A stretch of 41,404 nucleotides of DNA from SKLM01 sp041687115. GTDB taxonomy: Bacteria > Chloroflexota > Anaerolineae > B4-G1. The stretch covers positions 1 through 41,404 of the forward strand of contig JAWLCP010000016.1 in assembly GCA_041687115.1 (NCBI GenBank). The letters are read 5' to 3'. Positions 23,099 through 29,688 of this stretch are shown here, piece after piece (the first letter of the stretch is position 1; the number at the start of each line of letters is the position of its first letter). The notes below the pieces were generated by a model. The model was not told where the DNA came from. It made no database searches and worked only from the letters and a program-made list of their open reading frames with translations. Position numbers and translations under genes: made by a program.

Positions 23099-23923
23099 CT
23101 ATTCTTTCGGGAGGATGGTGACTCGGCGCCGTTCCCCTTCGTAGATGCTCTCTGTGGTCACTCGTGGGTCGTCGTACAGAGCCACATGGACGACCCGACG
23201 CTCGTGAGGGGGCATCGGCTGCAGGATCACGGCCCGATCTGTGTCCGCCGCCTGCTCCGCCATGCGGTGGGCTAGGTCCCGGAGCCGGTCGGCACGCTTG
23301 GCCTTGTAGCTTTGGACGTCTACCACGACGTGGACCCAGCCTTTCATCTTGCGGCCGACGAGCAAGCGCGTGATGTATTGGAACGTGTCGAGAACCTCGC
23401 CATCGGTTCCGATCAGCGTGTCGGTGTCAGGTCCGCTGATGTCGACCACCAGGGGGGGCACCTCATCCTTGTTTGGGCCAGCCTCCGCGCGCCGGATCTC
23501 CACCCGAGCATCGTCGAAGTGCATGGCATCCAGGAGACCCTCGACTACTTTCCGGACCGCCTCGATCTTCTCCTCTTCCTCTGTCAATTCCTGCTCTTCC
23601 GCACCGACCTCGCGTTGCTCCTCCGGTACGGGTTTCTTCTGTTCAGCCACTTCAACTGGTGGCGAGGGGGGCGGTGGGGAAGGTCGTGGCTGAGGCTCCG
23701 GCTCGCGCTCCGGCTTGCGCTCCGGCTTGCGCTTTGCCTCTGGCCTGACCGTCAGGCGCACGCGGGCGGCTCGTGCCCCTAGTCCAAACATACCCTGGCG
23801 TCCCTCGTCCAACACCTCAACCTCCACCGCATCGCGAGGAAGGTCGAGGCGTGTCAAGCCTGCGGCGATCGCTGCATCAACGTCTTCTCCTGCGCTTTCC
23901 AACACTTGTTTATCCTGTGACAT
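23099..23923 (-). CDS. jag: Jag/KhpB RNA-binding protein
   Basis: 274 aa. An N-terminal Jag domain (about 1-55, SAGEDVDAAIAAGLTRL and GMFGLG), a Pro/Glu/Arg-rich linker, a KH-like domain (VDISGPDTDTLIGTDGEVLDTFQYITRLL) and a C-terminal R3H domain (ADRLRDLAHRMAEQA ... LQPMPPHERRVVHVAL). KhpB binds RNA and affects cell division and envelope growth in Gram-positive bacteria. ATG at 23923 is used because GAGGAG lies 8 bp upstream; GTG at 23932 overlaps that site. It follows yidC, the standard order. Confidence 0.94.
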   Translation of the reverse strand: MSQDKQVLESAGEDVDAAIAAGLTRLDLPRDAVEVEVLDEGRQGMFGLGARAARVRLTVRPEAKRKPERKPEREPEPQPRPSPPPPSPPVEVAEQKKPVPEEQREVGAEEQELTEEEEKIEAVRKVVEGLLDAMHFDDARVEIRRAEAGPNKDEVPPLVVDISGPDTDTLIGTDGEVLDTFQYITRLLVGRKMKGWVHVVVDVQSYKAKRADRLRDLAHRMAEQAADTDRAVILQPMPPHERRVVHVALYDDPRVTTESIYEGERRRVTILPKE

Positions 23924-23957
23924 CTGCTTCACTCCTCAAAATGTGCAAACGGAGCAG

Positions 23958-24737
23958 CTACTTCTTCGGTCGCCTCTTCCGCTGGGGAAGGGTCTCCTCG
24001 CTCTCCTCCTCGCGATTCATCCGAATGAAGTAGTACTGAGCCATACCGAAAAGGTTGGAGATGATGAAGTAGATGGACAGCCCAGTGGCGTATTGCAGGG
24101 AGATGAACCCAAACATCAGGGGCATCATGACCTGCATCTGCTGGTTCATCATCTCTGCTTGGGACTGACCGTCCCCCGATGCAGTCGGTGGGGTCAGCAG
24201 TCGCTGTTGCAGCCACGATGTGGCAAACACGAGGATCGGCAATGCGTACGACCACCACTGCGCCGGGCTGGGGGGCTGCCCCAGGCCCATTCCCAGGAAT
24301 GTGCTCTGAAGCGGAACAAGCCCGCTCAAGCTGGGCAGCCACTCATCGATGAAGATGTGACCCGAGAATTGGAAGAGCTGTATAGGCGTCGAGGGGACGC
24401 AGAAGATGATGGCGCGATAGAGGGCGATCATGATCGGCAGCTGGATCAGCAAAGGCAAGCAACCACCCATCGGGTTGACGCCTGCCTTGCGCCACAGCTT
24501 CATTTGCTCCTGGGCCAGTTTCTCTTGATCGTCCCCGTACTTCTCACGCAGCTTCTCGATCTCGGGCTGAAGCTCCTGCATCTTCTGCGCCGATCGCTGT
24601 TGACTCAGAGTCAGCGGTAGAATCAGCAGTCGAATCAGGATCGTCAGAGCAGCAATGGCTACTACGGTCTGGTGCCCCATATAGCGGTAGAGGAGCAGCA
24701 GAAGGTTGGCGAACGGGTAGGTAATAAAGTCTAGCAT
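23958..24737 (-). CDS. yidC: Membrane protein insertase YidC/Oxa1 family
   Basis: 259 aa, the short form without the large periplasmic domain of Proteobacteria, which fits a monoderm-type envelope. The conserved arginine lies in LTILIRLLILPLT. A cytoplasmic hairpin (QQRSAQKMQELQPEIEKLREKYG ...) and GGCLPLLIQLPIMIALY follow, with further membrane segments around AQWWSYALPILVFA and MMPLMFGFISLQYATGLSIYF, and a basic tail (QRKRRPKK) that can touch ribosomes. ATG at 24737 (MLDFITYPF); the frame continues upstream but without family likeness. It sits 14 bp after the propeller lipoprotein gene. Confidence 0.94.
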   Translation of the reverse strand: MLDFITYPFANLLLLLYRYMGHQTVVAIAALTILIRLLILPLTLSQQRSAQKMQELQPEIEKLREKYGDDQEKLAQEQMKLWRKAGVNPMGGCLPLLIQLPIMIALYRAIIFCVPSTPIQLFQFSGHIFIDEWLPSLSGLVPLQSTFLGMGLGQPPSPAQWWSYALPILVFATSWLQQRLLTPPTASGDGQSQAEMMNQQMQVMMPLMFGFISLQYATGLSIYFIISNLFGMAQYYFIRMNREEESEETLPQRKRRPKK

Positions 24738-24751
24738 GTCGTGTCTCTGTC

Positions 24752-25900
24752 CTAGTCCTCTTCCCCTGCCGGCGGGAAGGCCCATGCTTCGCGCCCGTCC
24801 TCCACCTGCAAGGCTCGTATACGAGGCGTGCTGAGGATGAGCGACTGATAGACCAGCTGATCGCTCACAACTGGCTCGGAAAGCCCGCGACCCTCGGCGG
24901 CCCTCGACCATTCCACGAGGCCGTCCGAAGTATCTAGCGCGTACAGTGTACCGTTCTCTGCGCTAACGAAGAGCTGGCTGCCGTCCTGGCTGACGGCAGG
25001 ACCTGCTCTCACGGGCACAGGCTGGTTCTGATCGTTGACGAGGGACTTGTGCCACCGTGCCTCACCGCTCGCCGCATTGAGGGCACATACTCTACCCTTC
25101 ACATCAACGGCGAACACGGTGTCCTCGTACACTGCGGGGCTACCCCAGAACCAATCCTCGCCCTCGACATGCCACCGCTCAGAGCCCGTCTCGGCGTCGA
25201 TTGCGTAGAGCACGTCGTCAAAAGCCCCGATGTAGAGCGTGCCGTCCTTCAGCGCCGGCGTGCTGGCGAAGGCCCCCTTCCTCTCGAACTGCCATATGAC
25301 CTCACCTGTGTCCAGATCAAGAGCATAGAGGTGTCGGTCCATGGCGCCAACGTACACCGTATCTGACACGACTAGAGGGGTAGCCCAGACGTGGTGTCCT
25401 GTCTTGAAGGTCCACTGGAGTGAGCCGCTCTCTTCCTCCAGCGCATAGACATTACCGTCGCCATTGCCGATGACAAACAGGCCATTGCCCAGGGTTCCTC
25501 CCTCGACGTAGTTCCCTGAGGCACCTTCGAAGCGCCATAGCTCCTCACCGGTTTCTTCATCCAGTGCCCAGACGATGCTCTGCCGTTGGCTGAAGAAGCC
25601 GCCGGTCTCGAGCTGCGAAGCGAAGAAGACCTGCCCTCCGTTGCTCACGGCAGGAGTCGCATAGAAGAGGCCCTGGTTGTTGTCCTCTGGATTCCTGGGG
25701 AACGTCCACAGGGTATCTCCGCTAGTCTTGTCCATCACGCGGGCCTGTTGGAGGTCCGCCGCATACAGTGTGTCCCCGACGACGGTCAGCCCCGTCCAGC
25801 TCGAGGCCCTGACGCCGCCCGCACAACCACTCGTGACCAGAAGTAACGCCGTCAACGTCGCGAGTACGACGGACCAGCGCTGCGTCCAGAATCGATTCAA
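24752..25900 (-). CDS. PQQ-type beta-propeller lipoprotein (BamB-like repeats)
   Basis: 382 aa. TTG at 25900 is chosen because GGAGGG lies about 8 bp upstream and the signal peptide begins there: a basic start (NRFWTQRW), a hydrophobic core and the lipobox LLVTSGC, so export and lipid anchoring are predicted. The rest is seven or so propeller blades with YALDxxTGExxWxF repeats (for example LYALDLDTGEVIWQF). BamB works in outer-membrane assembly, but this organism looks monoderm, so a role next to the insertase is only suggested by context. It begins 4 bp after yidD and ends 14 bp before yidC. Confidence 0.86.
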   Translation of the reverse strand: MNRFWTQRWSVVLATLTALLLVTSGCAGGVRASSWTGLTVVGDTLYAADLQQARVMDKTSGDTLWTFPRNPEDNNQGLFYATPAVSNGGQVFFASQLETGGFFSQRQSIVWALDEETGEELWRFEGASGNYVEGGTLGNGLFVIGNGDGNVYALEEESGSLQWTFKTGHHVWATPLVVSDTVYVGAMDRHLYALDLDTGEVIWQFERKGAFASTPALKDGTLYIGAFDDVLYAIDAETGSERWHVEGEDWFWGSPAVYEDTVFAVDVKGRVCALNAASGEARWHKSLVNDQNQPVPVRAGPAVSQDGSQLFVSAENGTLYALDTSDGLVEWSRAAEGRGLSEPVVSDQLVYQSLILSTPRIRALQVEDGREAWAFPPAGEED

Positions 25901-25904
25901 TGAC

Positions 25905-26219
25905 TTACCCTCCAGACTCAGGGTTACCCAACCCGCAATGCCTTGCCGAGCCCTCGCGAGTTGGAAAACTCGATAGACCTGTTTCGTAGGCACTTGGGCA
26001 TGCGTCACGGTCGGGCACCGGATCGTACCCCCCTGGATTGAGGGGATGACAACGGATCACCCGTTTCACTGCCAGCCAGCCGCCGCGCCAGACGCCGTAG
26101 CGTGAGACGGCTTCGTAACTGTATTGGGAGCAGGAAGGATAGAACCGACACGTGGGAGGCAGGACGCGCGATAGCGTAAGCTGGTAGAGACGGATGAGCC
26201 CCAGCAAGATGCACTTCAT
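25905..26219 (-). CDS. yidD: Membrane protein insertion efficiency factor YidD
   Basis: 104 aa. LIRLYQLTLSRVLPPTCRFYPSCSQYSYEAVSRYG and GGWLAVKRVIRCHPLNPGGYDPVP cover the whole family, which helps YidC-dependent insertion at the membrane. ATG at 26219 (MKCILLG). About 35 C-terminal residues extend beyond the usual end. The TAA lies 4 bp before the TTG of the propeller gene, and that gene's ribosome site is inside yidD, so translation is probably coupled. Confidence 0.95.
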   Translation of the reverse strand: MKCILLGLIRLYQLTLSRVLPPTCRFYPSCSQYSYEAVSRYGVWRGGWLAVKRVIRCHPLNPGGYDPVPDRDACPSAYETGLSSFPTREGSARHCGLGNPESGG

Positions 26220-26337
26220 ATCTCTTCTCGGTCTAAAACGCAACTCCCGCTAGGCTCGGAGCACGAACGGCGTCTTGCTCCTCCGGTGGCATCGGGTATT
26301 GCGTTGGGTTTCTCTCCAGGTGCTGCGACCGAATCCC

Positions 26338-26673
26338 CTACAACCCAGCGCGTTCTAGCAACGTGAGCAGTGCCTTCTCGACCTCTATCTCCTTCGCGTT
26401 GACGAGCCTTGGACGAGCGATCAGCATGATGTCCCAGCCTTTGGACTCAAACTCAGAATAGAGATGGCGCGCGGCCTCGCGCAACAGGCGCTTCGCACGA
26501 TTCCGCTCCACTGCACTTCCCACGCTGCGGCTTGCCGTGACTCCCACACGGCTGAAGCCGACGTCATTAGGGAGAACGATCAGGACGAACAGGGGATGGA
26601 CCCACGACTTTCCATCATCGTAGACCCGCTGTACATCACGACTGCTTCGGAGTCGAACTGCCCGCTCTATCAT
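26338..26673 (-). CDS. rnpA: Ribonuclease P protein component
   Basis: 111 aa. The family signature GSAVERNRAKRLLREA lies around residues 52-67, with FVLIVLPNDVGFSRVGVTASRSVG before it. It partners the RNase P RNA in tRNA 5' maturation. It lies 60 bp after rpmH, the near-universal order. The RNase P RNA gene is not in this window as far as I can see. Confidence 0.95.
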   Translation of the reverse strand: MIERAVRLRSSRDVQRVYDDGKSWVHPLFVLIVLPNDVGFSRVGVTASRSVGSAVERNRAKRLLREAARHLYSEFESKGWDIMLIARPRLVNAKEIEVEKALLTLLERAGL

Positions 26674-26733
26674 CCGGCACTTCTAGGTCCAGCAGGCCAT
26701 GTGATCGTTCATCGAGAGCCAGCGACGCGCGGG

Positions 26734-26910
26734 TTAGCCTTCCTTCCAGTTCCGTTTCTTTGCCTGCGGTTTACCCACGGTCAACTGCTGGCGGCCCTTC
26801 TTTCGGCGCTGCTTCAGAATCTTGCGTCCCCCCTTACCCGACCGACGCGCCAGGTACCCGTGTGTACGCTTTCTCTTTCGTTTCTTCGGCTGATACGTTC
26901 GCTTCGGCAT
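26734..26910 (-). CDS. rpmH: Ribosomal protein bL34
   Basis: 58 aa. MPKRTYQPKKRKRKRTHGYL and the RRSGKGGRKILKQRRKKGRQQLTV block are typical of L34. About 14 extra C-terminal residues (GKPQAKKRNWKEG) extend the usual 44-46. ATG at 26910 follows AAGGAG with good spacing. First gene of the minus-strand cluster, with its own promoter at 27093-27121. Confidence 0.97.
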   Translation of the reverse strand: MPKRTYQPKKRKRKRTHGYLARRSGKGGRKILKQRRKKGRQQLTVGKPQAKKRNWKEG

Positions 26911-26974
26911 GTCCTTCTCCTTCGCCAAGTCAGACAACGAGCACGGCTATCCGCGGGCACCCTTCCCCAGGTCC

Positions 26975-27007
26975 AGCAAACGCTTAGCAAACGCTTGCCA
27001 AACGCCT
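26975..27007. repeat. 11-bp tandem repeats in the rpmH leader
   Basis: AGCAAACGCTT at 26975-26985 and 26986-26996 (perfect), then GCCAAACGCCT at 26997-27007 (degenerate). They lie between the rpmH promoter and its start. Confidence 0.8.
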
Positions 27008-27015
27008 ACAGAGTC

Positions 27016-27047
27016 GCTCCCACGCCTGCACCTGACGGCGTGGGAGC
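27016..27047 (-). promoter_or_regulatory. Perfect hairpin in the rpmH leader
   Basis: GCTCCCACGCC (27016-27026) and GGCGTGGGAGC (27037-27047) form an 11-bp stem with a 10-nt loop. No T-run follows on either strand, so it is a leader structure rather than a terminator. Confidence 0.7.
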
Positions 27048-27092
27048 CTAGCTCGCCCGCGGATAGACGTCAATCACAGAACGTAACAAGAT

Positions 27093-27121
27093 ATTATACC
27101 GTGATGGGGACCAGCGGTCAA
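27093..27121 (-). promoter_or_regulatory. Promoter of the rpmH-rnpA-yidD cluster
   Basis: On the minus strand, TTGACC (27121-27116), 17-bp spacer, TATAAT (27098-27093). It predicts a leader of about 175 nt containing the hairpin and 11-bp repeats. Confidence 0.85.
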
Positions 27122-27271
27122 ATTCCAACATGCCGAGAAGGGGGGCCAGGGATCTGGCCGTTGCTGCAGGCGCGATAGGAGGTACGATGCCCTGACGTTG
27201 GGGAGAGGGGTGTGGCCACCTTTTGGCCAAAGGGATCTCCCGGAACCACCGAGCCGAAGATGACCGGGCGA
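27122..27271. other. Divergent intergenic region between the rpmH and glycosyltransferase promoters
   Basis: No gene is supported. It holds two adjacent small palindromes, GTGGCCAC (27212-27219) and TTTGGCCAAA (27222-27231), about 40-50 bp upstream of the next -35 box; they could be operators or chance. Confidence 0.4.
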
Positions 27272-27299
27272 TTGACAGGGATCGCCAAGCGTCTATAAT
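27272..27299 (+). promoter_or_regulatory. Near-consensus promoter of the glycosyltransferase pair
   Basis: Perfect TTGACA (27272-27277), 16-bp spacer and perfect TATAAT (27294-27299). Transcription should start near 27306, only about 10 nt before the ATG at 27316, so the mRNA is nearly leaderless. Confidence 0.9.
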
Positions 27300-27315
27300 T
27301 GCGTCGGAATCGAGT

Positions 27316-28425
27316 ATGCGAATTGGCATTGACGCTCGGATTGCTTACTACTCCGGCGGTGGAATCCGCAGCTATGTCGTGCATTTGCTTGAGTCGCTGG
27401 CATCTCTGGATCGTGAGACGGATTACCGAATCCTGTACAGCCGCAAGGACGGCGACTCAGCTCCCTTAGGCCCCAATTTCCACCCCGTCGCGTGCTGGAC
27501 CCCCTCTCATCATCGCTTCGAGCGCTGGGCGTTGGGCGTTGAGATATCCCGATTGGGTCTCGATCTGCTGCACAGCCCGGATTTCATCCCCCCGGCCTTT
27601 GGTTATGGTCAATCAGTGATCACCATTCACGATCTGAATTTCCTCTACTACCCTCGGTTTCTCACCGCCGAGAGCCGTAGGCACTACAACGAGCAGATCG
27701 AGTGGGCTGTCGAACGCGCTGATCACATTCTGGCCGATTCACAGGCGACGAAGACGGATCTCACCTCGGTGCTGAACGTCCCGTCGGAGAAGATCACCGT
27801 TGTGCACCTGGCTGCAGATCCGTCATTCCGTGTTGTCCCGGACGTCGAGGCGGCCCAGACTGCCGAGAGATACGCTCTCGAGCCCGGGTTCTTGCTCTTC
27901 GTGGGGACGCTGGAGCCGAGAAAGAACGTTCCTGGCTTGTTGCGTGCGTACCGGATTCTCCTCGACGAGAGGGTGACCGCTGAGCCACTGGTTCTGGTGG
28001 GCGGGAAGGGTTGGCTGTATGAGGAGATCTTCGATCAGGTCGAGGTGCTGGAGCTGAGCGAGCAAGTCCGCTTCCTGGATCGGGTGCCCGATGCTGATCT
28101 TCCGGGGCTTTACAGCGCCGCGAGTGTGCTGGCGAGCCCTTCATTCTACGAGGGTTTTGGCCTACCAGCGTTGGAGGCCATGTCGTGCGGCACGCCGGTC
28201 GTGGTCGCGGATCGGGCGTCTTTGCCTGAGGTGGTGGGGGGTGCGGGCATTCTGGTCGACCCTGAGGATCCCGAGGACATCGCAAGGGCGCTGAAGTGCG
28301 TGCTGACGGAGGAGCCGCTTCGCGCCAGAATGGCAGAGCGAGGGTTGGAGAGGGCTTCGGGTTTCAGCTGGAGCCGTGTGGCGGAGGAGACGCTGAACGT
28401 GTACCAGCAGGTGCTGACCGGATGA
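27316..28425 (+). CDS. GT4-family glycosyltransferase
   Basis: 369 aa GT-B enzyme that moves a sugar from a nucleotide donor to an envelope or exopolysaccharide acceptor. The N-terminal GGGIRSYVVHLLESL acceptor loop, LLFVGTLEPRKNVPGLLRAY linker, and the donor-binding EGFGLPALEAMSCGTPVV (E-x7-E motif) are clear. ATG at 27316 is preferred (MRIGIDARIAYYSGGG fits the family start); the upstream open frame includes the promoter. No good ribosome site is seen, in keeping with a nearly leaderless message. The next gene overlaps by ATGA. Confidence 0.93.
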   Translation: MRIGIDARIAYYSGGGIRSYVVHLLESLASLDRETDYRILYSRKDGDSAPLGPNFHPVACWTPSHHRFERWALGVEISRLGLDLLHSPDFIPPAFGYGQSVITIHDLNFLYYPRFLTAESRRHYNEQIEWAVERADHILADSQATKTDLTSVLNVPSEKITVVHLAADPSFRVVPDVEAAQTAERYALEPGFLLFVGTLEPRKNVPGLLRAYRILLDERVTAEPLVLVGGKGWLYEEIFDQVEVLELSEQVRFLDRVPDADLPGLYSAASVLASPSFYEGFGLPALEAMSCGTPVVVADRASLPEVVGGAGILVDPEDPEDIARALKCVLTEEPLRARMAERGLERASGFSWSRVAEETLNVYQQVLTG

Positions 28426-29627
28426 AGATCCTGTTCTTGACTCCTCAGTTACCCTACCCACCCCAGAAAGGGACCGCGCTCCGCAACTGGGGATTGATCG
28501 ACGGGCTGGGACCTCGACACGAGTTGAGTCTGCTGTCGTTTCGGGCGCCTGGGCAGCAGGTCACGCCCCCCCCGCCAGTGCTCGATGCTTGTGAGCAGGT
28601 CATCACGGTGCCTCAGACGGAGCGGTCGCTGCGCGCTCGGCTGGGAGATATGCTCACCAGCCGACGCCCAGACATGGCGTTGCGCCACAGGTCGGAGGTC
28701 TACGCTCGGCAGCTGGCTCAGTGGCTGGCGCGCAGCCGGTTCGATGTTGTGCAGATCGAGGGGATTGAGCTGGCTCCTTATCTCGACGTGATCCAAGCGG
28801 CCGATCAGAACCCTCTGGTCGTGTTTGATGATCACAACTGCGAATATGTGCTTCAGCGGCGGGTATTGTTCACCGATCTGCGTTCCCCCGCTCGCTGGCC
28901 AGGGGCGGCCTATTCCTGTGTGCAGTGGTTGCGGCTGCGGCGGTATGAAGCGCAAGTCTGCCGGCGGGCTGACCGAGTGTTGGCTGTCTCGGAGGCGGAT
29001 GCAGAGGCTTTGAGGCGGTTGGTGCCCAACCTTGAGCTGACTGTCGTTCCCAATGGCATCGACACCCGGCAGTATCATCCGCAGATGTCTGGGAAGGGTG
29101 CCAGGAGGAACTCGCTGGTGTTCACGGGGACGATGGACTTCCGGCCCAACGTAGACGCCGTGCTGTGGTTTGCGAGGGAGGCGTTACCCAGGATTCGTGC
29201 GGAGGTTCCCGATGTCCATTTCCACATCGTCGGACAACGGCCCCATCGGCGTCTGGATCCACTGAGAGAGGATCCGAGTGTGACGCTGACCGGCTGGGTA
29301 GAGGATGTGCGGCCCTACATTGCCGATGCGGAGCTCTACGTGGCTCCGTTGCGAATGGGTGGGGGAACCCGCCTCAAATTGCTGGAGGCGATGGCGATGG
29401 GGAAGGCGATCGTAGCTACACGTTTGGGAGCAGAGGGTTATCCGGTGACCAACGGGCGGGAGCTCGTTCTCGCTGACACGGGGAGCGAGTTTGCTGAGGG
29501 GGTGGTCTCGTTGTTGCGATCGCCGCAACGGCGTGCCGCGCTGGGGAGAACGGCTCGCGCCTTTGTGGAGCAGCAATACGACTGGCGGGCCATCGTGCCT
29601 CTCGTGGAGGAGGTCTACGCTGGGTAG
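28422..29627 (+). CDS. GT4-family glycosyltransferase
   Basis: 401 aa. MKILFLTPQLPYPPQKGTAL is the N-terminal Rossmann start seen in a GT4 branch. Later VFTGTMDFRPNVDAVLWF and the donor-site GGGTRLKLLEAMAMGKAIV follow. ATG at 28422 overlaps the upstream stop (ATGA), so the two transferases are coupled and probably act in one glycan pathway. Donor and acceptor are unknown. A hairpin follows the stop. Confidence 0.92.
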   Translation: MKILFLTPQLPYPPQKGTALRNWGLIDGLGPRHELSLLSFRAPGQQVTPPPPVLDACEQVITVPQTERSLRARLGDMLTSRRPDMALRHRSEVYARQLAQWLARSRFDVVQIEGIELAPYLDVIQAADQNPLVVFDDHNCEYVLQRRVLFTDLRSPARWPGAAYSCVQWLRLRRYEAQVCRRADRVLAVSEADAEALRRLVPNLELTVVPNGIDTRQYHPQMSGKGARRNSLVFTGTMDFRPNVDAVLWFAREALPRIRAEVPDVHFHIVGQRPHRRLDPLREDPSVTLTGWVEDVRPYIADAELYVAPLRMGGGTRLKLLEAMAMGKAIVATRLGAEGYPVTNGRELVLADTGSEFAEGVVSLLRSPQRRAALGRTARAFVEQQYDWRAIVPLVEEVYAG

Positions 29628-29641
29628 CTACTCACGCAGAA

Positions 29642-29668
29642 GGGCCGCCGATATCATCGGCGGCCCTT
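29642..29668. terminator. Bidirectional hairpin between convergent genes
   Basis: GGGCCGCCGAT (29642-29652), loop ATC, ATCGGCGGCCC (29656-29666), then TTGT. A perfect 11-bp stem, with only a short T-run on the plus side and TTCT on the minus side. Likely shared by the glycosyltransferase operon and clpC. Confidence 0.75.
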
Positions 29669-29688
29669 GTAACTGGTTTCTTGAACGA

